Source: JAPLFM01 sp964650885
Lineage (GTDB): Bacteria; Bacteroidota; Ignavibacteria; Kapaibacteriales; UBA2268
Reading direction: 5' to 3'
Assembly: GCA_964650885.1 (NCBI GenBank)
Contig: CAZYXG010000005.1
Span: 21,850-85,849, forward strand
Length of the DNA: 64,000 nucleotides
Shown: positions 53,942-63,087 of the stretch, piece after piece
Layout: the number at the start of each line of letters is the position of its first letter
Numbering within the stretch: the first letter of the stretch is position 1
The notes under the pieces: model-generated
Told to the model about the DNA's origin: nothing
The model's input: the letters and a program-made list of their open reading frames with translations, nothing else
Database searches by the model: none
Program-made: the position numbers and the translations under genes

Positions 53942-55796
53942 TTTATTAGGAAATAGTAATGAATTTGGTAATGTAGAAAGATACAAAGTCTTTCGAGGCA
54001 TTGTTATTTTCATTGCCCTAGCTTTTGTGGTAAAGTTAGCTCAATTGCAATTGATTGAAGGTAATGGCTATAGAGCTGGTAGTGAAGCTCAGGCAATTAA
54101 AGCTGTGCGTAAAGAGCCATTCCGTGGGAATATGTTCGATCGTCATGGCAAACTTATTCTTCACAATGAACCATCTTTTTCTGTGAACATACTTCCGACT
54201 TATTTCCTGAAAGAAAGTATTCCTTTGCTTGCTAGTATTCTTAATGTTGACTCTACATTTATTCAACAAACAATTAAGTCTTACCAAGGTTTCTCCCCTT
54301 TTATACCTATAAAAATTTTGAGAGATGTGGACTTTAATGTAATTGCAGGTATAGAAGAATTATCAGACTTTTTACCTGGGGTAAGTATAAGTGTGGATTC
54401 AAAACGGCTATATGATTTCGATGGGAATATGGCTCATCTGTTAGGCTATACGCGTGAGATTTCAAAAGAAGATATAAAGAAAATGTCATACTATCAGCCT
54501 GGCGACATTATTGGTAAAATTGGACTTGAAAAAGAATATGAAACTTTCCTCCGAGGAAGAGAAGGTACTGAATATGTTGCTGTGAATAAATTTGGGCAGC
54601 AAGTTCCATCTTTCATTACAAATGGGAAAAGCCAAATTCCCTCAAATAATGGCTTCGATTTAAACTTAGCTATTGATAAAGATTTGCAGTTGCTTGCAGA
54701 AAAGGCATTAGAGGGTAAGCGTGGAGCAGTTGTCGCAATAGACCCACGCAATGGTGAAGTATTAATTTATGCAGTTAAGCCAGATTATGACCCAAGGGAA
54801 TTTAGCGGAAGAATTAGTCCTGAATACTATCGCTCAGTTGCTGACGATGAATCAAATCCATTGCTTAATCGAGGAGTTTCCTCAGCTTACCCGCCAGGTT
54901 CATCTTGGAAAATGTTAGTTGCAATTGGTGCACTCAACGAAGGAATAATTACCGAAAAAACAAATTTTACATGTGGTGGAGGTTATCATTATGGTGGGAG
55001 ATTCTTCAAATGTATGCACAATCACGGCACTGTAAATGTAGTAACTGCAATTCAAGGTTCCTGCAATTCATTTTTCTATCAAACAGCCCTTAAATTGGGG
55101 TTGGAAAATATGATTAAATATGGTCAGCTATTTGGTTTTGGTGCTAAAACAAATATTGATATATCGTTTGAAAATGGTGGAAATTACCCAGATATTGAAA
55201 GATTGAAAAAAATATACAAAGGATATATACCTCACGGTTTATTGCTCAATTATGGAATTGGTCAAGGTGAAATTTTAGTAACGCCTGTTCAAATGGCACA
55301 ATATGTTGCAGCTATTGCTAATAAAGGTAAAATCAATAAACCCCACGTAGTTCGCTCTTATTACAATAACTTACTTAAAAAACAAGGTAATTTCGATTAT
55401 ACACGTCGTGATGTAAAGATAAATCCTGCAGTTTTTGAGATTATCCATGAAGGTATGTTTAGAGTGGTTAATGTTCCTGGTGGAACGGCTACTCATTGCC
55501 AAGTGCCTGGTGTGGATGTATGTGGCAAGACTTCGACAGCACAAAATTCACACGGTAAAGACCACGGATGGTTTGTTTGTTTCGCTCCAAGAGAAAATCC
55601 AACAATCGCAATTGCTATTATAGTTGAGAATATGGGATTTGGTGGCGTGGTTGCTGCACCAATTGCAAAAGATTTGCTTAATGCTTATTTCAGCCCTGAT
55701 TCTCTAAAATCTAAGATGAACTTAATCAAAAATCCTATCAAAAAAGATTCTTTAAAAGTCAAAACTGACACAAATAAAGCTATTACTTCAAGATAA
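53934..55796 (+). CDS. mrdA: Penicillin-binding protein 2 (MrdA)
   Basis: PBP2 is the transpeptidase of the elongation machinery. A membrane anchor (about 20-39) is followed by the PBP dimerisation domain and the transpeptidase domain. The active-site motifs are S323-S-W-K326 in YPPGSSWK, S376-C-N378 in QGSCNSFF, and K532-T-S in CGKTSTAQN. The third motif is KTS rather than KTG. NPLLNRGVSSAYPPG and IGQGEILVTPVQMA are typical of PBP2. The last 40 residues are lysine/aspartate-rich. The usual mreBCD/rodA neighbours are replaced upstream by wzz/wzy-like genes. Confidence 0.93.
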   Translation: MANLLGNSNEFGNVERYKVFRGIVIFIALAFVVKLAQLQLIEGNGYRAGSEAQAIKAVRKEPFRGNMFDRHGKLILHNEPSFSVNILPTYFLKESIPLLASILNVDSTFIQQTIKSYQGFSPFIPIKILRDVDFNVIAGIEELSDFLPGVSISVDSKRLYDFDGNMAHLLGYTREISKEDIKKMSYYQPGDIIGKIGLEKEYETFLRGREGTEYVAVNKFGQQVPSFITNGKSQIPSNNGFDLNLAIDKDLQLLAEKALEGKRGAVVAIDPRNGEVLIYAVKPDYDPREFSGRISPEYYRSVADDESNPLLNRGVSSAYPPGSSWKMLVAIGALNEGIITEKTNFTCGGGYHYGGRFFKCMHNHGTVNVVTAIQGSCNSFFYQTALKLGLENMIKYGQLFGFGAKTNIDISFENGGNYPDIERLKKIYKGYIPHGLLLNYGIGQGEILVTPVQMAQYVAAIANKGKINKPHVVRSYYNNLLKKQGNFDYTRRDVKINPAVFEIIHEGMFRVVNVPGGTATHCQVPGVDVCGKTSTAQNSHGKDHGWFVCFAPRENPTIAIAIIVENMGFGGVVAAPIAKDLLNAYFSPDSLKSKMNLIKNPIKKDSLKVKTDTNKAITSR

Positions 55797-55906
55797 TTCA
55801 ACTATTTTCAATTTTTTTGTTTTTTTTCAAATTCTTGTAACGTTTTTGATGTTTATTCATTTATATTCAAAGGACAATTAAAATTAATTCATCTTAGGAT
55901 TATTCC

Positions 55907-58756
55907 ATGAATAAAATCTACAAATCTTTAGCATCAGCTGTTGCTATAATTTGCCTATCGTTAGCCATTTGGTCTTGCGAAAATAACGTTGCTCCAACAA
56001 TTGAGACAACAACATTAAAAGGTGTCCTTGCCGATAAACAAGGAAACACTGTTCCATTTGCAATTGTAAATATTTACGATATAAGCAGTGGCAAAACAGT
56101 AATCCAAGCGGATAAACTTTTAGCTAAAGATACCACTGATGAAGATGGTAACTACGAAGTTAAAAACATTCCTGCCGATTTTGAGAATCTTACCTTAGAA
56201 GCAGAACATTCAGACTTCTCGAAATATAAAGTCAACCTAAAAGATTTGAAATCTGAAATTAAAGATAACAAACTTCAAACTAAGTTAGATAATAAATCTG
56301 AATGTGGTTTTAGCTTGAATTTTACAATTTTGGATTCAACTTCAAAGCAAGCTTTAGCTGGTGCACAAGTTAGACTAAATAGAGATGGTAAATTAATCAG
56401 AAAAACTAATTCAAATGACCAAGGGAACATAAATTTCGAAGGCGTTTGTGCTGGTAAATATGAATTTAGATTAGCTAGAGAAGGTTACAAAACAATTGAA
56501 AGCACTGTTACTATCGGTGGTTCTGATTCAATTACCAATTTGCCAATCTTGATGCGAAGTATGAACGAAACTCCACCTGATAGCTGCTGCGATGGAATTG
56601 CAAAATTATTCATAAAAGATAAAGACGGAAAATACATCATTGGTGCTAAATTTAAACTTTCTTTAAATGGAAAAGTTATTAAAGATGGTTCCGTTACCAG
56701 CAACAATGAACCAATTACTTTAGATAAACTTTGCGAAGGCAAATATAGATTAGTAATTACTGCTGAAGGATTCAATGCTATTGAAATGGATGTTACTGTT
56801 TCTTGCAAAGAACCAGTAAATGTTTCCAAAGTAATGGAAAAACCTTCAGTTGATACTTGCTGCGATGGTATTGCTAAATTGTTCGTTAAAGACAAAGATG
56901 GAAAATATATAGTTGGTGCTAAATACAAATTGTATTTAAATGGAAAAGTCATAAAAGAAGGCTCAATTACTAGCAATAGCGAACCATTGACTCTTGATAA
57001 ACTTTGCGAAGGTAAATATAGCATTTCTATTAATGCTGATGGCTACAACGGAGTTGAGACTAACTTAACTGTTTCTTGCAAAGAACCCGTTTCAGTTTCA
57101 AAGATATTAGAGAAAAAAGCTGCTGACTCTTGCTGCGATGGTATTGCTAACATTATCCTTAAAGATGAAAATGGTAACTTAATTCCTAATGCTAAAATCA
57201 AATTAGTATTGAATGGCAAAGTAATCAAAGAAGTTGTTACAAATGGTAAAGACATTGTAAATTTACTTGGACTATGCGAAGGCAAATACAGATTACTAAT
57301 TACTGCTGATGGCTATAAAGGTAGTGAGTCTGATTTAGTTATTTCATGTAAAGAACCAGCAAATGTCAATAAAATATTAGTAAAACCAACTAGCGATTCA
57401 TGCTGTGATGGTATTGTTAAAATTTATGCTAAAGATGCTTCTGGCAAAATGCTACTTGGAGCTACTGTAAAATTAATGCAAAATGGACAAGTTGTTAAAA
57501 GCGTAGTTACAAATGGCACAGATCCAATAATCTTCTCTGGATTATGCCAAGGACCATATAAAGTATTAATCGCTTTCGAAGGTTATGTTGCTGTAGATGC
57601 TGAAATTCAAGTTTCATGTGAAGAACCAACTACACTAATTAAAATTTTAGAAAGCAATAAAAAAGACTCTTGCTGCGATGGTATTGCTAAATTGTTCATC
57701 AAAGATAAAGATGGAAAATATATCATTGGTGCTAAATACAAGTTGTCTTTAAATGGTAAAGTAATTAAAGATGGTTCTGTTTCAAATAGTAATGAACCAG
57801 TTACTTTAGATAAACTTTGCGAAGGTAAATACAGATTGGTAATTACTGCTGAAGGTTACAATGCAATTGAAATGGATGTTAATGTTTCTTGCAAAGAGCC
57901 AGTAAATGTTTCTAAAGTTATGGGAAAACCTACTACTGACTCATGCTGCGAAGGTATTGCTAAGATTTATGCAAAAGATAAAGAAAGTAAATACTTAGTA
58001 GGTGCTAAATTCAAACTTTACTTAAATGGTAAAGCTATTAAAGAAGGTACATTCACAAGTGCAAACGAACCAATCACTTTAGATAAACTTTGCGAAGGTA
58101 AATATAGTATAACTATCAGTTTAGATGGTTATAACTCAGTAGAAGCTTCATTTACTGTTTCTTGTAAAGAGCCAGTTACGTTAATTAAAGTGCTTGAGAA
58201 AAAAACTACTGATTCTTGTTGCGATGGTATCGCTAAATTCTACGTGAAAAATTCAGAAGGCAAAATTATTGTTGGTGCTAAAATCAAAGTTTTCAAAGGC
58301 TCAACTTTAATCAAAGAAGCTACTATATCTTCTGAATACGAGCCGTTTGTTCTAAACGGTCTTTGCGAAGGCGATGGATATAGTGTATCGTTCTCAGCTG
58401 ATGGCTTTAGTGGAATCGAAACTTCATTTGCTGTATCTTGCAAAGAGCCAGTTACTATTTCAAAATCATTGACAAAAAAATCAACAGATTCTTGCTGTAC
58501 TTCTACTTTGAAATTCAAAATTATGGATAAAGCTACAAGTCAAATGATTTCTGGTGCAACTGTAAAAGTCATGATTGACAATACAGTAATTGAAACTGGT
58601 ACTACAAATGGAGACGGTTATTGGATTTCTTCTAAAGTATGTAACAAAACTTATAAAATTGTTATTTCTGCAAGTGGGTATCTTGATTTGACAACTTCTT
58701 GGGTAGTTCCTACTCCTTGTGGAGCTTTACAAGAAACATTTAAACTTGATAAATAA
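55907..58756 (+). CDS. Lipoprotein with eight tandem cysteine-rich repeats of about 91 residues
   Basis: The 949-residue protein has a lipoprotein signal peptide (lipobox AIWSC near residue 24). Two N-terminal carboxypeptidase-regulatory-like domains (about 35-125 and 130-220) precede tandem repeats. These begin with a Cys-Cys pair at 56585, 56858, 57131, 57401, 57671, 57944, 58217 and 58493, a spacing of 270-276 bases. Each of the first seven has CC(D/E)GI, a G-A-K/T-x-K strand, L-C-(E/Q)-G near the middle, a DGY/EGY turn and a final SC(K/E)EP, so four Cys per repeat. The eighth is divergent and ends the protein. The fold resembles PEGA/CarboxypepD_reg Ig-like domains with added disulfides. 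I infer a stiff, disulfide-stabilised cell-surface or periplasmic stalk; its function is unknown. Confidence 0.9.
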   Translation: MNKIYKSLASAVAIICLSLAIWSCENNVAPTIETTTLKGVLADKQGNTVPFAIVNIYDISSGKTVIQADKLLAKDTTDEDGNYEVKNIPADFENLTLEAEHSDFSKYKVNLKDLKSEIKDNKLQTKLDNKSECGFSLNFTILDSTSKQALAGAQVRLNRDGKLIRKTNSNDQGNINFEGVCAGKYEFRLAREGYKTIESTVTIGGSDSITNLPILMRSMNETPPDSCCDGIAKLFIKDKDGKYIIGAKFKLSLNGKVIKDGSVTSNNEPITLDKLCEGKYRLVITAEGFNAIEMDVTVSCKEPVNVSKVMEKPSVDTCCDGIAKLFVKDKDGKYIVGAKYKLYLNGKVIKEGSITSNSEPLTLDKLCEGKYSISINADGYNGVETNLTVSCKEPVSVSKILEKKAADSCCDGIANIILKDENGNLIPNAKIKLVLNGKVIKEVVTNGKDIVNLLGLCEGKYRLLITADGYKGSESDLVISCKEPANVNKILVKPTSDSCCDGIVKIYAKDASGKMLLGATVKLMQNGQVVKSVVTNGTDPIIFSGLCQGPYKVLIAFEGYVAVDAEIQVSCEEPTTLIKILESNKKDSCCDGIAKLFIKDKDGKYIIGAKYKLSLNGKVIKDGSVSNSNEPVTLDKLCEGKYRLVITAEGYNAIEMDVNVSCKEPVNVSKVMGKPTTDSCCEGIAKIYAKDKESKYLVGAKFKLYLNGKAIKEGTFTSANEPITLDKLCEGKYSITISLDGYNSVEASFTVSCKEPVTLIKVLEKKTTDSCCDGIAKFYVKNSEGKIIVGAKIKVFKGSTLIKEATISSEYEPFVLNGLCEGDGYSVSFSADGFSGIETSFAVSCKEPVTISKSLTKKSTDSCCTSTLKFKIMDKATSQMISGATVKVMIDNTVIETGTTNGDGYWISSKVCNKTYKIVISASGYLDLTTSWVVPTPCGALQETFKLDK
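56585..58753 (+). repeat. Tandem coding repeats, eight copies of about 273 bases
   Basis: Unit lengths are 273, 273, 270, 270, 273, 273 and 276 bases, plus a degenerate last copy of 261. Copies 1 and 5 are nearly identical in protein (both LFIKDKDGKYIIGAK, KLCEGKYRLVITAEG), and copies 2 and 6 are also close, which points to duplication of a two-unit block. The third codon positions differ between copies, so the duplication is not very recent. Confidence 0.88.
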
Positions 58757-58779
58757 TCAGTTTTTATCACATTTTAATG

Positions 58780-58809
58780 AAAGCCAAGACATTAAACGGT
58801 CTTGGCTTT
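58780..58809 (+). terminator. Strong terminator after the repeat lipoprotein
   Basis: AAAGCCAAGAC (58780-58790) pairs perfectly with GTCTTGGCTTT (58799-58809) across an 8-base loop and is followed by TTTATTTTG. It lies 24 bases after the stop. Confidence 0.88.
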
Positions 58810-58820
58810 TTTATTTTGTG

Positions 58821-58828
58821 TATTTTTG
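58821..58828 (+). promoter_or_regulatory. Possible -7 promoter element for der
   Basis: TATTTTTG fits TAnnTTTG and ends 30 bases before the der ATG. The closest TTG (58802-58804) lies within the preceding terminator, 16 bases upstream rather than 19, so the match is partial. Confidence 0.33.
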
Positions 58829-58858
58829 TATTCAATAAAATTACATAAACAGAAATAA

Positions 58859-60202
58859 ATGAATATATTAGCAATTGTTGGCAGACCCAACGTTGGAAAA
58901 TCTACACTTTTCAATCGGTTGATTGGAGAAAGAAAATCAATCATAGAAGATGAACCTGGTGTTACTCGTGATAGAATTTATGGTACTTCGGAATGGAATG
59001 GCAAAGGTTTCACAGTTATAGATACTGGTGGATTCGTGCCTGGCTCTGAAGATACTATCGAACATGCTATTCGTATGCAAGCAATGATGGCTGTGGAAGA
59101 AGCAGACGTTATTTTGTATATGTGCGATGGTAGAGATGGGGTCACAAAATTTGACGAAGACATTGCAAATATTCTTAAAAAAACTAAAAAAACTGTCCTT
59201 TTAGCCGTTAATAAATGCGATAATCTAAATCAGGATATGAATATCTATGAATTTTATCAACTTGGACTTGGCGAACCTTTTCCACTTGGTGCATTAGCTG
59301 GTCGAGGTACTGGTGATTTGCTTGATAGAATTACTGAAAATTTGACAGAAGAAGCACCACACGAAGAAGATCCACGATTAAAAATTGCTTTCGTAGGAAG
59401 ACCAAATGCTGGTAAATCAAGTCTTACAAATGCCCTTCTTGGCAAAGAGCGCTCAATCGTAACTGATATTCCTGGTACTACAAGAGATTCTATTGACTCT
59501 ATTTTAAAATACCACGGCGAAGAAATTGTAATCATTGATACGGCAGGTTTGCGTAAGAAAGCACAAGTCAATGAAAGTATTGAATTTTATTCTACTATTC
59601 GTACAGCAAGAGCAATTGAGCGTTGCGATGTAGGTGTTGTTCTAATTGATGCCACTAGAGGGCTGGAAGAGCAAGATAAACGCATAATCAATCAACTTGG
59701 TGCTGAAAGAAAAGGAATCATTATAGCGGTTAATAAATGGGATTTAATAGAAAAAGACCATAAAACAGCTGAAGAATTCACAAAAACTATTAAAGAAGAT
59801 ATGAGAACATTTGATTATGTTCCTGTGATTTATATATCTGCTACCACTAAACAAAGAATAATAAAAATTATTGAAGAAGCTAAAGCTATCTTCTTGCGTA
59901 GAGTAACTCGTACATCAACTTCAAAACTAAATGATGTTGTTCGTCCTGCAATTGATAGAATCCAGCCACCAAACATTCGTGGACATAGTTTGTCAATTAA
60001 ATATATCACGCAAATTGAAGTGAATCCACCTATGTTTGCTTTATTTTCGAATTTCCCTAAGTTAATACCAGAGGCATACAGAAGATATATTGAACGTACT
60101 ATTAGAGAATGCTTAGATTTATCAGGCACTCCTATAGTAATTGTTCACAAAAAGAAAAATGTTTCGTGGGAAGAAAGAGAAAGAAATAACAACGATTCTT
60201 AA
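58859..60202 (+). CDS. der: Ribosome biogenesis GTPase Der (EngA)
   Basis: Der has two tandem GTPase domains and a KH-like C-terminal domain and is needed for 50S assembly. The first P-loop is GRPNVGKST (8-16) with DTGGF as G3 and NKCD as G4. The second is GRPNAGKSS (about 180) with DTAGL and NKWD. The C-terminal KH-like domain carries GHSLSIKYITQ and GTPIVIVHKKK. At 447 residues the length is typical. It has its own upstream promoter candidate and a hairpin after the stop. Confidence 0.97.
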   Translation: MNILAIVGRPNVGKSTLFNRLIGERKSIIEDEPGVTRDRIYGTSEWNGKGFTVIDTGGFVPGSEDTIEHAIRMQAMMAVEEADVILYMCDGRDGVTKFDEDIANILKKTKKTVLLAVNKCDNLNQDMNIYEFYQLGLGEPFPLGALAGRGTGDLLDRITENLTEEAPHEEDPRLKIAFVGRPNAGKSSLTNALLGKERSIVTDIPGTTRDSIDSILKYHGEEIVIIDTAGLRKKAQVNESIEFYSTIRTARAIERCDVGVVLIDATRGLEEQDKRIINQLGAERKGIIIAVNKWDLIEKDHKTAEEFTKTIKEDMRTFDYVPVIYISATTKQRIIKIIEEAKAIFLRRVTRTSTSKLNDVVRPAIDRIQPPNIRGHSLSIKYITQIEVNPPMFALFSNFPKLIPEAYRRYIERTIRECLDLSGTPIVIVHKKKNVSWEERERNNNDS

Positions 60203-60221
60203 TCATTCTTTTTTTGAATAG

Positions 60222-61091
60222 CTATTTGATATTATGCGGCTCTATATGTAGAGTCGCTTTTATTTTAAGCTCAGCCAAAATCCTCTCTTCTGCTTTATCT
60301 ATAATTTCAGATGCAGAAGAAACAGTCATCTCTCCTGGCAATTTTATATGAAGGGTTAATTCTCTATACTCTCCATAGTGATGAAGTTTAAAATCGTGTA
60401 AGTCTTTAATTTGTGGATTTATTACAGCAATTACTTGGGTTACTTCGCTAATTAACTTATCATCTGCATTCTCGCCAAGCAATACACTTACCGAAGAACG
60501 CATAATTTCATAACCAGAATAAAATATCAAACCTGCTACTATTAAGCCTAAAGCAGAGTCTAACCACCAAATATTAACTCCAATTATAGAACCTATCACA
60601 ATGACGGCAGTTGTAATTGCATCACTTCTATGGTGAAGTCCATCTGCCATTAAAGCAGCAGATTTAGTTTTTCTACTGAAAGAAATTGCAGCAAAATAAA
60701 GCAATATTTTTACTATTACAGCAAAAATGAAAATTCCAATTTCCAAATTCCCGAAATGAACAACTCTTGGATAGAAAAAACCATGAATTGAATCATATAG
60801 AATCTTGATTCCAGCAATCGAAATAATTGTAGAAATAATTATTGCAGTAATTGATTCTGCCCTACCGTGCCCAAACGGGTGTTCCTGATCGGCAGGTTGC
60901 GAAGCCATCCAAAAGCCAAAGAATACTATTGCAGATGTAACTGTATCCGATAGAGTATCGAATGCATCGGCTATCATTGCTATTGAATTTGAACTCAATC
61001 CAGCAAATATCTTAAAAATAAACAGCAATAGGTTTATACCTATTGCTGTCCATAAAAAATAATATCCTACTAATCTTTGTTGTTTCGGCAT
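60222..61091 (-). CDS. Cation diffusion facilitator, FieF-like divalent-metal exporter
   Basis: This 289-residue protein has six membrane helices and a C-terminal cytoplasmic domain. The transport-site residues fall at the same numbers as in E. coli FieF: D45 and D49 in DAFDTLSD, and H153 and D157 in GLHHRSD. H71 and H75 of the cytoplasmic loop (EHPFGHG) are also conserved. The protein probably exports Zn2+ or Fe2+ by proton antiport. It overlaps no gene and starts one base after the stop of the 61092 gene, so co-transcription is likely. Confidence 0.9.
   Translation of the reverse strand: MPKQQRLVGYYFLWTAIGINLLLFIFKIFAGLSSNSIAMIADAFDTLSDTVTSAIVFFGFWMASQPADQEHPFGHGRAESITAIIISTIISIAGIKILYDSIHGFFYPRVVHFGNLEIGIFIFAVIVKILLYFAAISFSRKTKSAALMADGLHHRSDAITTAVIVIGSIIGVNIWWLDSALGLIVAGLIFYSGYEIMRSSVSVLLGENADDKLISEVTQVIAVINPQIKDLHDFKLHHYGEYRELTLHIKLPGEMTVSSASEIIDKAEERILAELKIKATLHIEPHNIK
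60236..60257 (+). terminator. Terminator after der, inside the end of the convergent transporter gene
   Basis: A 9-bp stem (60236-60244 with 60249-60257, one G-T pair) with a 4-base loop is followed on the plus strand by TTTTATTTT. It lies 34 bases after the der stop and overlaps the last codons of the minus-strand transporter gene. Confidence 0.6.
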
Positions 61092-61844
61092 TTAGATTCT
61101 TATTTTAGCAATGTTGAATTTCACATTGGCCACTGAATTTGATTGTACTTGGTCTTTTTTTGATTTACTTTTCTTAGCTGGAGCTGTTGCTAATTTCACT
61201 TCTTCTATAACGTTGAATGAAGCAATTCGCAAACCAATTGCTTGCATAACAGTTGTTAAAAATGCTCTTCTTTCTGCAATCATTGCTTTTGCTTGGTCTT
61301 CGGCTGTAATTATAGTCGTTTTAGTTTTTTTCTTTTTGCCTTCCATCACAGTTTCTTTTTTCTTGATTGGTTTGAAGTTGCAATCAGCTGAAGATATAAC
61401 TAAATTGAATACTAAGTTTGGTTGATTATCTAAGAAATCTTTGAAACTTCTAATCTTCTGCTCCGCAGTAGGTTCCATTTTGATTGAATTTACTTCAAAT
61501 AAAGTTTCTGAAAATAAAACATCGCCATCTTTCAATTTCTTACATTTTAAATTTCTTTCAATATCTTGATAGCTACTACTTTCTTGTATTACAATTTCTT
61601 TACTTCCATTTTCCATAATATAATTAGGAATGAAAACCTTATAAGTATATCCAGATAATGGAGAAAAATTAAAATTCCCATTAGTGATTTTAGTTTTTTC
61701 TACTTTATTATTTCCAATTATTTTCACATTGGCATTTATCGCTTCACCACTTTCTTCGGTTAATTTAACTAAAACTCCAACAACAGAGTGTTGAGCAAAA
61801 CTTACTGTAACAGCTGTAAACAAAAGCAAAATTATTTTTTTCAT
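61092..61844 (-). CDS. Secreted hypothetical protein with degenerate OmpA-like region
   Basis: The 250-residue protein has a signal peptide (about 1-17). A short beta-sandwich-like domain (VVGVLVKLTEESGEAINANVK) follows, then a segment similar to the start of OmpA domains (LFEVNSIKMEPTAEQKIRSFKDFL) and a lysine-rich insertion (KKKETVMEGKKKKTKTT). The OmpA peptidoglycan-binding N-x2-L-S-x2-R-A motif is not clear, although MIAERRAFLTTVM may correspond to it. The C-terminus is again lysine-rich. A periplasmic envelope role is inferred. It is 1 base from the transporter gene and 15 bases after the permease gene. Confidence 0.6.
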   Translation of the reverse strand: MKKIILLLFTAVTVSFAQHSVVGVLVKLTEESGEAINANVKIIGNNKVEKTKITNGNFNFSPLSGYTYKVFIPNYIMENGSKEIVIQESSSYQDIERNLKCKKLKDGDVLFSETLFEVNSIKMEPTAEQKIRSFKDFLDNQPNLVFNLVISSADCNFKPIKKKETVMEGKKKKTKTTIITAEDQAKAMIAERRAFLTTVMQAIGLRIASFNVIEEVKLATAPAKKSKSKKDQVQSNSVANVKFNIAKIRI

Positions 61845-61859
61845 TTTAGATTATTTCCC

Positions 61860-63077
61860 TTATTCATTTTTTAAAGATTCTGTAATGTTTATTTTCGCAA
61901 TCCTTTTTAATGGATAAATTGCACTGAAAAACGAAAGACCAAAGGAAAGTACTACAATTAACATTATATCACTAAGTCTAACTTCTATAGGCAAATAATC
62001 AATTATAAAGACTGCTTCATCGAAACGAATTAACTTGAAATAAATTTGCAAATAACACAAACTTAGCCCAACAAAAATACCAATAAAATTACTTATTAAA
62101 GCTATAATTAGCCCAATTTGTGAAAATATATTCTTAACCTCTTTCTCATTCATTCCCATAGCCAAAAGTATGGAAATATCTCTACGTTTTTCATAAATAG
62201 TGAGTGTTAGCGAAGCAATTATATTGAAAGCAGAAATCACAATCACAAGAAATATAACTATAAAAGAAGCCCACCTTTCTAACTGCATAACCTTGAGAAA
62301 CTCACTGTTCAAATCGAAGAAAGTTTTGATAGACATATTTGGTAATCTTTGAGAAACTGTTTCTTTGTTTTTATTTAAGTTATCTAATTTTTCATTTGTT
62401 TTTATCCAAACTTGATTCCATGCTTCCGACTGATTAAAAATCTCTGATATTGATTTGTCGAAAACAAAGCAAGTAGAAGCATCATAGTTTTTATTGTTCG
62501 ATTGATATATTCCTAACACAACATACTGCTTTGTGTTATTCAAGTTCATAGAATTCAAATAGTTCTCTATTCCATTTGGAGAAATAATATTCAAAGTGTC
62601 ACCAAGTCGCACTCTCATTTTTTCTACCAAAAGCACTGGCAAAACTATTCCATTTTTGTTGTCTGGTTGCCACTCCCCAGCTACCATATATGACTTAAAT
62701 ATTTCAAAATTAGCTGCAAACTTACTTTCTGTGGCTATTAATTCAATTGGTTGGAAAGCATTATCTTGGAAAACCAATGCTTTTCTATTAATAATTGGAT
62801 ATACCTTATAATTCAAATCTTTTAATTTTGATTCTATCTCTTCAAAATTATTTAGCCAATCACCATTCTTAGCACTAACCACTAAGTTTGGATCCACCTC
62901 AAATAGCTTTTTTTCGCTGAAAGAATGAAAGCCATTAAATAGCGAAATGACACAAATAAGTGAAGCCACTCCAAGCGATATGCCGAGTATGGAAAGTATA
63001 TTAATGAAGTTAATAAACTTCACTTCCCTTTTAGAGAATATATATTTGAGTGCTAAATTGCGTTTGAAATTTTTCAT
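61860..63077 (-). CDS. ABC transporter permease, LolC/LolE-like (FtsX family)
   Basis: The 405-residue protein has one N-terminal helix (about 20-46), a large periplasmic MacB-like domain (about 50-265) and three C-terminal helices (about 272-294, 317-341, 368-392) with the FtsX-domain signature (ITESLKNE at the end, KRRDISILLAMGM before helix 3). This is the LolC/E layout used in lipoprotein release to the outer membrane. The N-terminal LALKYIFSKREVKFINFINILSILGISLGV also matches this family. No ATPase (LolD) gene is adjacent. The start lies 10 bases downstream of the preceding gene's terminator. Confidence 0.85.
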   Translation of the reverse strand: MKNFKRNLALKYIFSKREVKFINFINILSILGISLGVASLICVISLFNGFHSFSEKKLFEVDPNLVVSAKNGDWLNNFEEIESKLKDLNYKVYPIINRKALVFQDNAFQPIELIATESKFAANFEIFKSYMVAGEWQPDNKNGIVLPVLLVEKMRVRLGDTLNIISPNGIENYLNSMNLNNTKQYVVLGIYQSNNKNYDASTCFVFDKSISEIFNQSEAWNQVWIKTNEKLDNLNKNKETVSQRLPNMSIKTFFDLNSEFLKVMQLERWASFIVIFLVIVISAFNIIASLTLTIYEKRRDISILLAMGMNEKEVKNIFSQIGLIIALISNFIGIFVGLSLCYLQIYFKLIRFDEAVFIIDYLPIEVRLSDIMLIVVLSFGLSFFSAIYPLKRIAKINITESLKNE

Positions 63078-63087
63078 AATAATAAAA

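Noticed and set aside
56485..57024. Long minus-strand open frame (179 codons) within the repeat lipoprotein gene
   Set aside because: It is a mirror of the repeated coding sequence; similar antisense frames recur in the other repeats, with no start context and composition of a shadow frame.
56585..58753. CRISPR-like regular repeats
   Set aside because: The period is about 273 bases, wholly in frame within one gene, and the copies diverge; this is protein repetition, not a CRISPR array.
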